Assembly: GCA_021234535.1 (NCBI GenBank)
Contig: CM037830.1
Coordinates: 8,869,252 to 8,933,251 of the forward strand
Source of the DNA: Stichopus chloronotus
Lineage: Eukaryota; Echinodermata; Holothuroidea; Aspidochirotida; Stichopodidae
Reading direction: 5' to 3'
Length of the DNA: 64,000 nt
Below the pieces are notes generated by a model. That model saw only the letters and a list, made by a program, of their open reading frames with translations, did no database searches and was not told the DNA's origin. How positions within the stretch are numbered: the stretch's first letter is position 1; each line of letters begins with the position of its first letter. The position numbers and the translations under genes were made by a program. Shown here piece after piece: positions 47,167 to 58,992 of this stretch.

Positions 47167-50100
47167 TAATTATGTAAACAAACAGATCAACCAATTTTCT
47201 TGTCTTCTCAGTAATCTCATTGTTTCAGTAGGGTAAGAGTGACAGTTTTTACTCCTTTGTTTGTAAATCGTAACTCTGTAAATCACTGACGTCATCCCGA
47301 AGACAGATTTTTTATCCCATGCCAAATGAAGTAATGCGGCAAGCAAGGACGAGAAAGAAGTAATGGAAGGAAATGAATTAATTGAAACACATTAAAAATT
47401 CCCGAAGCTTTTGTTTGCAACTTACAAAAAGTTAACATCATTATCTTGATCATCGGTCTTTGCTTCAATCTTCAAAAAAAAAAAAAGAAGGAAAAGAGGA
47501 AAGGAAACCGGATCTTGAAAAATGAAGCGAAACCAAAATACAAAAACGTGTAAAATTATAAAATCTTCTCTCTGCTAGTTATGGAGAGTAATGACATGCT
47601 GTTTGGATTGGATGATGTTTGGATTGAGGAACTACCCATAAAACGACAAGGATTATTTTCCCCCCACGAGCACTTGGTAAATTAAATGAGAAGTTTGATA
47701 GTTTTATTCAAAAATATTTTTCATTTCTGATTTGCTTGGTGATACTTCTTTTGTCATAGAAGTGTAAACAACTTGTTTTTGCTATTACCGCAACAAAATT
47801 AAATTATTCCATTAAGTTGCGAGTGTCTGCTGTGAACGGTATACCGTAAAGCAGATAAAATATTGCTAGTTCTAGTGGGACTGTATTTTGTTATTCCTTT
47901 GTTTATACTCTAACATATCACTTGGGACTTTGGAAATACTTGGAATACTGTTTCTAGTTTATGTAAATTGTATTTTGTAACCTTATACTGAAATGCTGCG
48001 TTTTTCCTGTACCATTCTCTTGTGAAAGTTGTTGACATTAGAAAGAACTTGGTCTTGTGGCTTACTTCCTATTTTCTTTAATTGATGCTTTTTATTCGTT
48101 TATTTACCATTAGCGATTAGAAGTGAAATTATCTTTCTCTTCTCCGTTCCAAGTGAAGACCATTTGGAAGAATCCCCTTTCCAGAGCATATCATTTACAT
48201 ACACTCTTTCAAATATTTAGACTTTTGGATGAAATCAAGGTAGTTCTAGTTTTAAGTTGTTTCCTGATCCGAAAAAAGTACATAATAGTCCCTTTGCAAT
48301 TGTTTATCTTTAAATAACAAGGTGTAAATATCTGTTGTTTGGTACCGAATATTTGAAACAAAGTGCATTGGACTTCCTTTTGTATAATGTATTAAGAAGT
48401 TGTAATTTTAAAGACAGTTTGCGAAGGGGGGGGGGGTATATCTATACTTATTGTAGCAAAATTACGAACAGGGTCTTTTCTTTGGTACTTTCTCTGGTGA
48501 CTTCCATTGGAAGGAATATTAACAAGAGTAATTGCTTAAACTCTTTGTAAGATACATAATAATCAATATAGGTGATATGAATTGTGAAAATAGTATTACT
48601 TCTACTAGTTCTTCCACTTAAACATTTTCGTAAGAATTAACTTATTGTTTCTTCTTTTTGGTAATAATAGAAACAAATACACATGCGATGTATTGACCAC
48701 TGAAGAAAAAAAAATCACTGATGCATATATTACATAATTAGTGTGTTATGTTTCTTTGTGGAGTTGTCGATGTGAATATATTGTACTACACCGAACGAAG
48801 TTGCCAAGATATGCCAATAACGACATTCACTGGAAAGAATTGTCATTGAGATGATATACTAAGTTTCTAAATACATCGTCATGCACGGTCTGTTATGAGG
48901 TGACATCTTGCTCACAAGTAGAAAATAAACACTCACATTTTGTTACAGTCATATCAATATTTTGTAATCGAATGTAGGGTTAAAACAAAAGCATCAACAA
49001 AACGGGGAATAAGAAAAAGAAGGAAAGAAGACACAAGAACAATGACATCGTCTACTTACATGATTGATGCTTTCACAATATACATTTAAAGGTACTGTTA
49101 AATGATTTTATTCATACAAGAAGCGGTAGAGAAGCAAGGAGAATATGACTAAGATATTTATGGTATTATATGCAGATGGTTTCAATAATATACGGTAGAA
49201 AAGGAAAACACGTGATGGCGTCACTCTCTCTCTGAAATTTTGTTCTGTAGTTTCTTACTTATCGGTCGTTTCTACGGTATAACGGGATTTATTGGGTCTA
49301 TTCTTTGTTTGTTCAATGTTCATATTCAAAACCAAAGAGTGTTCAAAAGTCCATACGTGACATTTATTTTGTCAGCATCATGGTTTGATGGGGCCTTGGA
49401 ACCATGATCTCTAAAATCCTCATCTTTTCGGTTTAGCAACTCCTTCCATTATCAACCATTCCAACCAGCCCTGCAACAACCCCTTCAGGAACTTATTCTG
49501 TCTTTACCCTGCCTGATTTGAATTCGAACATCGAAAAAAAATTGTTAATTAAAAATATTCATGTTAGCCTCAGAAAATACAATTAATTCGAAAATCCAAA
49601 AGAGAATTGTAGGGGCTGAATCATTTTATCACAAAGGTTGAAATAGCGAGAATATCTCTGTAAGCCATCTGCCATTGTCTTTGCTATCATTCGATTCACA
49701 ATTACACGCTTTGTCACTAGACGAGCCATATTTTGTCTGGAGTTAGATGCCCTGAACAGATGTACTTGTATGTCACGTTGGGGTCTCTTTGAGTTATCTA
49801 AATACCATGGCCGCGATGCGAAAGTGCAAAATTTAAGTCGGCGGCCCTAAAAGTAACAAAATTATCCATCCAAAATTAACAGTGACTGGTCTGACATGCT
49901 AAATAAACGACGCATTACTGTTGTACGATTAACAAAGTTACCCATTCATGGGAAGCATTTTAACGTGCCAAGGTCTTCTTGACACATACAAGGCACCAGA
50001 AAGAGTCTGAGGTTTTCGTTCGGGCGTTGCACTGACGTGTCTATACGGTCGGAGACTTGTCGTACACGTGAAAGACTGAGATAAAAATGTTGCTCTCATC

Positions 50101-51426
50101 AAAATATAAGATGTCTGCGATAGAATACTACAAACGAAAATTAGTGGTACACCAGTTTGTATTAAAGTAATGCTGGTTGAATTGTTAGATTCCCACTTTA
50201 TAAGTACGTGAACTTTTTAGTCTTAAAATTTGTTTTGAGGGGAGGGGGATGGTAGCCTTTGGATACAAGTTGTTGTTAGCAGTGCAAGTTACTTTTTCAA
50301 ACTCGACAGTCAAGCTTTCATTGTAACAGATTACTTAAGTAAACACAGAAAGCTTTACTTACTAGGTTACAATTCTAATTACTGAACCAGCTGGGTCTTA
50401 ATCGAATAGAAATATGCTAGAATAGGACATCAAGGAACATTTGCATAAGACATAATCATGTATATGTTGTGTCATGGCAGGGGTTAACAGAGGAATTTCA
50501 TATTATCGTAAAATAACGTATACAAACGAACGTAATAGGACAAAAATCTCTTTAAGGTTTGTTTGATGTCGCAGATTTAAAATACGTTGAAGGTATCTAT
50601 CGCACAAGTCAGCCTGTCTGGTGATGTCACAACTGCGGAAGGTCAAGTTCAAAGGTCAACTGGATTTCATCCTTTGTTGGACTCGTTATTCATTTCGCTC
50701 CGCTGATTTCTCTGGAAGAGTGCTCTCAGTACGCTGTCATAAAAAAAAAAAAAAAAAAATACAATACATGTTCTAGTTGTCGTCTCTTGTAATTAAACTT
50801 GAACCTTAACAAACAGTAAGTAAGAACTGAATATCCATGCCATCAACACCTTTTGCCTTGCCATGTGTTTGTTCTAATTTACATATATGCAAAGTTGCTT
50901 ATGTTAACGTTTGTTCAAATCTACCCACTGGTGCATCTACGTACTTTCGTGTGTAAGGGCCAAACAGTGTGGTACCGGTAAAGTGATAGCGTAGTACAGT
51001 GGGTAGGGGTCTTAAGTCGAGGGCTTATTTTCTATACCTAAACGAACATAGATGCAATTTGGTGCAACAAAAGTGTACAATTGTGAAGTTAGCTTTCCTC
51101 TAAAAGTATTTTTTTTTTTCACGTGGGGACCATGGTCTCCGTTGTCCTTCCGTGGATCCGTCAGTGAATCTGAACACATGAGCAAAATGTGACAATGATG
51201 TTCAAATATCCTGTCGTGGTGCAAACAATCGCAGGTCACCGGTGGATGAGCATGTTTGGTTTTTTGTAACGATTTTAGTTCTCAGAAATGATATATCAAT
51301 ATAAAGTTTATGGTTTTTATCCAAGGATGAAATATTCAGCTTGTTTTTTTTTTCTGAGCTGGTCAGCAATATATGTAGATTATCTGCTGTAAGTATAACG
51401 TAAAACAAAAATATGAAATATCTTAC
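47167..51426. other. Region between the two convergent genes; missing 3' exons of the ITIH-like gene expected here
   Basis: Includes the 3' UTR of the EGF gene (no clear AATAAA close to the stop; ATTAAA at ~47,391 is a weak candidate) and should include the remaining minus-strand exons. I looked for a VWA metal site (DxSxS) in reverse and saw none. A poly-A tract lies at 50,740. Confidence 0.5.
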
Positions 51427-51545
51427 CTTTTGAAAATTTTGACGACTTTGGATTGGGAAAATTGGTCTTGTCCATCAAACGTTGGTAACTTGAATTTAAT
51501 TGCTGTTTCCTTCTGGTATATTTGAATGTATGGTGATTCCTCGTT
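51427..51545 (-). CDS. Exon: unassigned segment of the ITIH-like gene
   Basis: Acceptor TTTGTTGCAG, phase 0, fits the previous donor; donor GTAAGA closes in phase 2. Reads NEESPYIQIYQKETAIKFKL, then PTFDGQDQF and SKVVKIFKR. No family motif. It could be a linker before a VWA domain. The exon is accepted on splice signals and phase; no continuation was found downstream on this strand. Confidence 0.5.
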
Positions 51546-51804
51546 CTGCAACAAACGAAGCCAAACGAAAAATATATGCAGAGAGGGTAGCACATAAAAA
51601 CACACGTACATCGAATTCTTTAGAATCCCTCCACAGGAAAGTCTTGAAAGTTCGAATTAAAAAACAACAACAACAACAAAGGCATCAGACAAAACAAAAG
51701 GAATCACTTTTAAGTGGAACTCATTTCCCAAGTGGCCTAATTTGAGGGCGTGGAGAAACATAAGCTTCAAAGATTAGATCAGCTGCTGAAACTTGAAAAC
51801 GTAC

Positions 51805-52140
51805 CGTGTTTGATACCACCACTGTCTCATTATCAAAATGAAAATCACTGTTGTAGTCGAAACTGCTACTGCTACCATAACCGAGGCTGCTGCTATCTTG
51901 ACTGCTGGAACTGCTATCGTAACTGCTACTACTATCAGAACTGATCGATGAATCGAAATAATCCGCGGAGTCTTCGACGATATTTCCAGAGCCATTCTCT
52001 TCGATACTTCCCGAACCTTCAGTTTCCCCAGGGGTGGTGGAAGGGGGATCCACAACACTGGGGAGTACAGTGATGTGTCTCGGACTAGCAGTAGAAAGAG
52101 CCGGGACTATCTCTTCGTAAGAAGATAAAATTTCTGAGCC
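51805..52140 (-). CDS. Exon: acidic serine-rich region of the ITIH-like protein
   Basis: Acceptor TTTCATGTAG, donor GTACGT, phase 0 on both sides, 112 codons. Begins GSEILSSYEEIVPALSTASP and becomes a Ser/Asp/Glu/Gly/Tyr-rich, probably disordered stretch (ISSDSSSSYDSSSSSQDSSS, then LGYGSSSSFDYNSDFHFD), ending ETVVVSNT. If the donor is not used the frame runs on to a stop at 51,738-51,740. Splicing is preferred because the next exon opens in the same phase. This stretch sits where the VWA domain normally starts. Function unknown; acidic Ser-rich tracts are often phosphorylated or glycosylated. Confidence 0.62.
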
Positions 52141-52603
52141 CTACATGAAAGAAGTAAACAATAAAGTTGAGGAATGAAAACGCTTTGGTAGTAAGTATCA
52201 GGTACGAAGACATTTATTCTGTTGTCAATAATAACAAAACCAAGAGAAGAAAGCTTCCCACAGTACATTGCAGTTCCAATCATAACTATCCACAAACCAA
52301 ACATAATGAAATCAGTTCACATGTCACGCAGGAGTATACAATGTTTCATATCGGTATAATAACAAATGCTACTATTTTACTACTGGAGTTAGAATCCTTG
52401 TTCTCATACGTAGGCAAACGTACTATCACATTTTCCAGCGGTATATCCATAGTCTTCTTGACATCTAGCATAGCTTAGAGGTACCGGTAGCTTTTATTTC
52501 ATGACTCGGCTACATATATGTATGTATGCATATTTCTAGATGGAGGGAGCGGCGGATTAATTCCTTTAAAATAACATAACCAGGTAAGACGACAATTACG
52601 TAC

Positions 52604-52921
52604 CATAAATTCATCCGATTCAGAGAGATCCGAACTCCAAGAGGAACTGCCGAGTCCCCACCCTCCCCTTGAATCCCATCGGAAGAAGACAATCAGGTCG
52701 CTCTGCCAACTTCGTGGAAGCTGCATCTCGTTACTGAGAGGATGCAGGTTTATTCGGTGACCGCCATCCCAAGAGCGTATGCTGAGAGGCTCTCTCTGCA
52801 GACCCCATGGGTCAGCTATCGTGCTAGAAACGCTGAAGCTATCCCAGAACGCAGTGACGTCATCTATTGCACCGGAAGTGGGTCGGTTTATAGTGACGTC
52901 AGCCTGGAAATCCTCGACGAG
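52604..52921 (-). CDS. Exon: post-VIT conserved region of ITIH-type protein
   Basis: Acceptor ACACACACACAG, donor GTACGT, phase 0 on both sides, 106 codons. Reads LVEDFQADVTINRPTSG, matching the 'QLV.HFQIDV.I.EP.GI' block of ITIH proteins. Later SWQSDLIVFFRWDSRGG takes the place of the 'GNFT(I/V).YDV.R' strand that precedes the VWA domain. The stretch in between (DVTAFWDSFSVSS and on) is not conserved with anything I recognise. Confidence 0.78.
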
Positions 52922-54039
52922 CTGTGTGTGTGTGCAATTAAGAAGAGATGTTTTAAAATGAAGCGAATCAAGTAACACAAGTATAGACAGGAAGGGATGT
53001 CACTGACATAACTTGATATCACAGGCAAACGACGAATTATTGCCGTAGGTGCCTTGCATTTACTTACAGGAAATGAATTCTTTCTCGAACAATGGAAAGA
53101 ACTTTTATTTATCTTTTATTTCTTTGTCAATTTCTGACACTGATTAACACATGTTTATCGGTTCATTCAACGTTCTATGGTGAAGCAGCCAAAACGGCGC
53201 TTCTATAGAAGTCACTATATTTCAGGATAGGAATACAGAGGTAAAGATTTAGACATTGCAGAAGAAATTCAATATATCAATTGGCTTATTGAAGAGGTGA
53301 AGATTTATGTCCTTTATTTCTTTGCAATTTTGTTTTCGTCAAAGAATGTATCTCTCTCTTCATATCTTCAGAGATATAGATACTTCAATCAATCGTGCAC
53401 AAAAGCAAACAGGCTTTCGATAACGTCTTCATATATGTAACCTAATTAATGTAGCCTACTTCAATTACTAGTCAAGAGTATGTATGTACTACGGTGTGAT
53501 GCCTTTTAATTTATGTAACCTAACATGTGTGGTTCCGGTTTGAAGTAATGTTTCACGTAGTCAAAAAGTCAGCACACTGCCCGCAGTTAAACTGTCCTCA
53601 GTATGTCTATGAATCTCTAGGCTGACGTCCTCAGTATCGCTGCCCCTTATCTAGCCTATACAACTGAAGAGCAGCTAGTGCTACTTCTAAAGCGTTCTTC
53701 AAAAGCAGTGCAGGCAAGTTTGTAGAGGAGGTCATTCTTCATACCACGAAAGATTAAGTTTACCCTTTGGAACCTTTAATAGACTTTCCAGGTTATGAGT
53801 ATAAGCCTATTCCCCCAATACAGAAGGCAGACGTCTATTACTTTCAGTATTTCTGCTTATTGCGAGGCCAGTGCATGGCTTTGACAAGTCGATTACACAT
53901 GACTTGGGGACTTTGTATAGGGTGTTACAGTCGGAGACAATTAAGCAAGGTTTTGAATCTGATTTTCTTTCTGCAAGACGACTCTCCATGTTTGGTGCAA
54001 GTTTAAAATTAGGTTGCTTAATTGTTTTAATTCACTCAC
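52922..54039 (-). other. Intron of the ITIH-like gene
   Basis: GTGAGT..CACACACACAG on the minus strand. Overlapping frames at 53,767-54,062 on the plus strand (one reads MHGFDKSITHDLGTLYRVLQ) look faintly protein-like but are split over two frames and have no partner exon. The intron 54,185-56,576 holds the nested exon candidate at 55,474; 56,694-58,219 and 58,379-58,830 show nothing recognised. Confidence 0.55.
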
Positions 54040-54184
54040 TTGATAAGGGTAAACGCTTATAATCTGTTCATAAAGATCTTCGGAGAGTAAGGCTTCCAGT
54101 TTCTCTTTGTATGTCAGTTCAAATGTCATTGAAGACCTCCCTGACATGAAAACGTACACATCGTATTCTCGCACATATGGAGTC
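54040..54184 (-). CDS. Exon: VIT domain, last part (FELTY)
   Basis: Acceptor TTCTTCTAG opens in phase 2; donor GTGAGT closes in phase 0. Reads TPYVREYDVYVFMSGRSS, then MTFELTYKEKLEALLSEDLY and EQIISVYPYQ. 'V.FELTYEE.L.R....YE..I.V.P' is the most conserved signature of ITIH-type VIT domains, which makes this the strongest single piece of evidence for the gene. The following exon continues directly as LVEDFQ. Confidence 0.85.
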
Positions 54185-55473
54185 CTAGAAGAAAGAATGA
54201 ACGATTGATATATATCCCTAAATGAGTATTTCATTATTACACAAATCTTTTGCTCTGTGTTACAGAGTATGAATCAGTTGGACGTTATTCACAAACCAAC
54301 GGAAAATAAAACAGAACAAAATGCAATACAAACGGGTGTCACATTATGAAACAAACAGGACACGTACAGTATATGCATGGAATATATACGTATTTCAAGT
54401 TTGAATTAATGTATACTATGTCCATCTTCCTGTATCTTTGTTATTCAAGTCACACCAAATACTGACCTACTTCAAAACAGATACGTCGACAAAATTTGCT
54501 CGGTTGATGTCGAAGTGAGACTGAAAATAATAAATTGGTTATGAGCCTTTCCACTGAGAAAGGGGAAAGGTGGTGAGCAGGAGGAAATTCGAGCCGCACC
54601 ATGTTACTTTTATAATTAAAGGTTAATCAAAGCTGGACCGTGTATTAGTTGTAGGATAATGCACGATCGGGGTTAATGCAAGCAATAGCAGCGATAGCAT
54701 TCCCGAGAGTGCATTATGCTACAGTTAATACGCAGGTCCAAAGTTGATGAATCTTGTTCATACATACCAACGAGGTTTTGATAAAACGGACGAATATAGA
54801 AACGAATTTGGTTCTTAAATAAGCGCATTTTTATTGAAAAGTGACAGCGAGAAGAGACACACAAATTTACAATATGTCAACAATATTCGTGCTTCGAAAC
54901 AGAAAGTAAAACTTAGACCGAAAGAATGAAAATAACAATTGACATAGCAACAATACTTTACTAATGTGTGTACGGTGTGGTCAGCGTAGGTGTATTCACT
55001 GTGCAGTGTGTATGTAACTGCGTGCTACAGAGCGTTGTACAGCTACAGGGCCTGATTGCTGATTTTGGATAAAGACAGTGACAGATTTATTGAATTTCAT
55101 ACATTTCGACGAAGAAAAACTTGAACATGCTTTGATGTCTTAGTCTTAGTCCTAACAGCAGCAGTTAGTGGAAGACTTGTTTTGTGCTGACCCTAATTTT
55201 CCTGTGAGTGTGAGGGTTCTCACTCTCAGTAGGCTATGCAAAATTTCGGAACTAAGCCTAAGTTAGTTCAGCAAAGAAGAAGGATTGCATATGGCCAAAA
55301 CTTTACTGTCAAAACATTGTTGTGAGATCACTTTATGGCTAGTTTCGGATAATTCATGCCAAGGCCTTGCCTGTTTAATTTTTTTCACCATATAGGGCCT
55401 ATTCCTATCAATAGCCCTAAATTATTTGTGCTGTTCAGTTCTCTGTCCTTAAGAATGTAAATCGGATGGTTGT

Positions 55474-55594
55474 ATGGAGACCCTTCAAGATCCCGATGTA
55501 CTTGCAGTCCTTAGTCCTCTTTACGATTTCATTGCAAACGGAAGTGTTTTTGAACATCTCAGCAGAATTTTACAAAAGAGGAAAGCTAATTCCG
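55474..55594 (+). CDS. Candidate exon of an unrecognised plus-strand gene nested in the ITIH-like gene
   Basis: ATG followed by 40 codons and a good donor (CCG|GTAAGG), ending in phase 1. Reads METLQDPDVLAVLSPLYDFI, then ANGSVFEHLSRILQKRKANS. The composition is protein-like (amphipathic leucine-rich helix, no low complexity). An in-frame TAA lies 24 bases upstream of the ATG. There is also an AG just before AATGTAAATC, so the ATG may not be the true start. The exon lies in the intron between the exons at 56,577 and 54,184. Family not recognised; no partner exon found. Confidence 0.4.
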
Positions 55595-56576
55595 GTAAGG
55601 CCAATAAACTTTCAAGGTGTTCAAAATATACTGAAGAAGCTTTTACCCGAAACAATTCTGGTATTTAGGTACGATTAGGCTACCCTACGTCAGAGGGATT
55701 ACCACTGACAGTGTACTGTGTTGCTGTTACGTAAATTTGCCTACATTTACATCTGAGTTTTGAGCAGGCCTTAGGCCCTAGGCGTGGCCTAGGTAACGTT
55801 AGAACTAGGAATTACGAACTTCAAATCGAACGTTATTTCACTAGTGTAGGCCTGATATATAGTAATACTGTATTAGCCAGTGTTTTGTGCAAGATATAGC
55901 AGACCGAAAACACACTGTCGATCTTCAGTTTTATTGTATTCATCCGTCGGTGATTGACCGTGGTTTAACGAATTGGGTTACCAGCGATTAACCCACGGTC
56001 ACCTGACTGAAATGGGCCAATAGGAGCTGAGGATTCTTTCCAAGTATGTATGAATTTCTGTTAACTCTGAAAGCATATTAACTGACGCAGCCTTGTAATT
56101 GAAACACCTTCACATACTTACTAGCTATTTCTCAAGACAAAAACACCAAAGCGTAATACTCATTGGGAAATGAGTCCACTTCACTAGATTCTGTCCCATT
56201 CAAAATTTGAAGTTGAAAACTCTCCCAGGTATTGTCACAAGCATTTTTTTTTTCACATTTTCCACAAGTTTCGTCTCCCACTATCGGGCAAAAGGAAACA
56301 TGAAAGTAATCGCACTTATTGCTCAACACGTACACGTGTTATAGAGGTATATGTATGCTTATCCGGTCAGAAATACTGTTTTCCAAGCAGACAACTTGTA
56401 TCCCATTCCGGAAAAATTTAAAACGTGTTAACCACGGGACACGAAGGAACTTTATCGCAGAGACAGCGGGCGTTGAAATATGAGTGTTTGGACTTCAGTT
56501 AGGTAGGCTACTTAATATAATTATGGTTGATTAAATACTAAAGTGCTTCAATCTGAACCTACTCTGGTATACTTAC

Positions 56577-56693
56577 GTCCTCAACATGACAACACCGCTG
56601 GCAGTGGATGCACTCTCTCTTAAACGTTCAACAAGACGCTCTGTGCGTGTCATACCCATCTTACGAGCGGAGACTTTTATTCCCATGTGATCA
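56577..56693 (-). CDS. Exon: VIT domain, middle part
   Basis: Acceptor CTCTTCTAG and donor GTAAGT, phase 2 on both sides, fitting both neighbours. Reads DHMGIKVSARKMGMTRTERL, then RLRESASTASGVVMLR. In ITIH VIT domains this segment is 'DG..Y.G.VK.K..A...Y..A...G.TAGLV': here GIKVSARKM and the 'SASTASGVV' turn occupy the same places. Confidence 0.75.
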
Positions 56694-58219
56694 CTAGAAG
56701 AGAAAAGCACACGTAAGAAGAAGAAATGTCCAAAATATAAGTTGATTTGAATAAAACAAAACTCCATTTTGAACAAACTCCATAAGTCGCTAAGCGGTTT
56801 TAGATATGAATTACTTTCACAAGATGTTTAGGTCCGCTCAGTCTATGATAGTAGGCCTATGTTCAACAGATATAATGAGTTTTACTTGGTTGTCATAGTC
56901 GTCGAGTAAGATCTTCCACTTGTGGTAAAATCGAACCCCCACCGAAAAAGCTGCATACAAGGCTGATGCAGATTACCATAATGTAAGTCATTCAACATAC
57001 AATGAAGATTACATGCTGCGTTGAATAATCCGGTTCGATCAAGCCACACTGCCTATACGGATCACAAAGAAATGTGTTCGTATTTGGGGAAAACTTAAGG
57101 CCGGAAAGTGTGATGTAACAGAGAAACTAGTCAGGGCAAAGCTAATTCTCAAAATCCGTGCGTATTGAATTAGATTGATTAGCCCTTCACTTCACTGAAT
57201 GCTTTGGTTAATTGTTTTTTAATGCCCTCACTGATTTACTGATTAACTTTTTTTACTTATCGTTTAATCCACAAAACATTTCATAACTAAATTGTGTATG
57301 GATTGTTCACTGATGTGTAGTTTGATGCTTTGTACCTACCTTTCATCAAGAAAATAATCCATCACTTTCAAAATAACAATTTTATCAACAATTAAATTCT
57401 CTCTGCTTCAAGGTAAGTAAAGCAAACATGCTTCACTACGAAATTCGCAAGATTGGAAGACTTGTTTGTTAACTTGCTTTTAAACCCCTCAGGTTTAAAT
57501 TTGAATTTTTGTTCACAAGGCTGTGAAACTCTGAATGCAGAATTTAAGCAAAGAGCAGACACTTCATGGTAAAATTAATCCCCCATCCTCACCATCCACC
57601 ATTGTCCTAGTTTTCCTAGATCGCCAACTTAATGTCCAGTACCCAAATACATTAAAAATCTATAAAATAGTTCCCAAATTCTTTCTTTCTTTTTCCTTCA
57701 AAAGGGCCAAACACTAAAAATTTTTTATTTTACTTGATCGAGTCCTTCCACTTCCAAATAGAACTTCCTGAAGGGTAGAACAAATTCTGGCGATTTCACT
57801 GCCTTTTCCCCAGCACGTACGGAATGAAAGACGTACCCTGTTGCAATGGCCTATATCCAAGAACTTATTGGAAAACTTTAATTAGCTTCTATTCAAAGCC
57901 TCGAGTTTAGTTGTTGACAAAGCAAAGTCTACTTCAAGTATTACAGTATCCTTCCCTGCTTGACCTCACGTGAACAACCTACCGAAACATTCGGAGATAG
58001 CGAATTTGATTGGTCTATAGGCATTATTTGTTACGTTAAAAAAAGGACTGTTTTGTACTTTTCGCTGAAAGATGCAATTGCAACGAAAACCCAGTCTTCC
58101 TTGATTAAATGAAATAGTACTACGCTTGTCACGATTCGCCCTCTGCAGTTTAATGTAAGTAGCACATCTAAGTACATCGTCATTTTAGAATAGACGATTA
58201 AGGCCTATATTGTACTTAC

Positions 58220-58378
58220 ACTCTTAATTCGCTGACCATTGCCTTGTCTCCCATTCGGATTGTAAACTTCTGGTACAAGCGTTCTTCGTTTAGATTCTTA
58301 AAACGCATCGACACACTGACGTCTGCATGTATGCCATTGATGTTGGACACTATGCCGCAATCTGTTAGTGTCGATTTC
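58220..58378 (-). CDS. Exon: VIT domain, first part
   Basis: Acceptor TTACCTGGCAG, donor GTAAGT; phase 2 on both sides. Reads LTDCGIVSNINGIHADVSVS, then MRFKNLNEERLYQKFTIR and AMVSELRV. The pattern 'A.V.V...F.N.......F.......V..L.V' is the beginning of VIT domains (ITIH and VWA5-type proteins). The N in FKN and the strand spacing are typical. The plus-strand reading frame at the same place is a shadow. Confidence 0.72.
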
Positions 58379-58830
58379 CTGCCAGGTAAAGCAAGTGTAG
58401 GGATGGATTATTTGTACATAGAGTCACATTAGTTATTTATTGCAAAAAAAGTCGAAAAACATGTAAAAAAGGAAAAGAATGTGTCCTCTATACTTGCCTG
58501 GACATTTTTGTAGATATCCCAATATTCAGTGTTCAATATGTCTGATGCTACCTGACCCACAAGTAATTGAAGACTTAGAGGAGTAGATGCTAACCTTTAA
58601 TTAATCATTACCAACGATTATTCGATTACTCCAAATAATACTCAACTAAATATTACATAATGGTTCTGTTGAAATACTAGCAAGTCTTCATCTGTGGTAA
58701 GCTTACAAATTTCAGGATTACTGAAATAGTGTATTATCGTCGAATCTGTCTGCAGTTTTGTTACTTTCTTCAAACCAAGGAGATAGAATATAATCCACGT
58801 GATGCAACTTCTGAATTAAGTAATTCTCAC

Positions 58831-58992
58831 CTGCTGTCGTCTGCTTGACAGATGGACTGGCACGTGATCTTCATCATGCATAGCAACCCAGCTCCAAGTT
58901 TTACCAACCGTTCTCCATAACGCATCTGTAAGTTGCCATGATAAGAAACACGTCACCACAAATGGCAAAATTACCAAAGTAAGTCGGCCCAT
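58831..58992 (-). CDS. Exon: signal peptide, first coding exon of the ITIH-like gene
   Basis: The ATG at 58,992 starts MGRLTLVILPFVVTCFLSW, a typical secretory signal with one hydrophobic run of about 14 residues, followed by QLTDA (possible cleavage) and a stretch with W-rich and HDEDH segments. An in-frame alternative TTG upstream adds only MERSGT and is not needed. Donor GTGAGA ends the exon in phase 0. The next recognised exon opens in phase 2, so a small exon may be missing between them. Confidence 0.6.

Larger units (their letters stand above)
51427..58992 (-). other. Gene span: ITIH-type VIT-domain secreted protein (3' end not found)
   Basis: Seven minus-strand exons with consistent splice phases (except between the first two) give a signal peptide, a VIT domain, the conserved segment that follows VIT in inter-alpha-trypsin inhibitor heavy chains (QLVEDFQADVTI, later DLIVFFRWD), an acidic Ser-rich region and a further short exon. 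In ITIH proteins a VWA domain with a DVSGSM-like metal site comes next and binds matrix partners. No such exon was found in 47,167-51,426. The last recognised donor (AG|GTAAGA) shows that transcription continues leftwards. The gene is convergent with the EGF gene. Confidence 0.72.

Noticed and set aside
53767..54062. Retroelement-like fragment (SITHDLGTLYRVLQSETIKQ)
   Set aside because: Similarity is only a vague impression, the frame is short and split, and no flanking element sequence was recognised.
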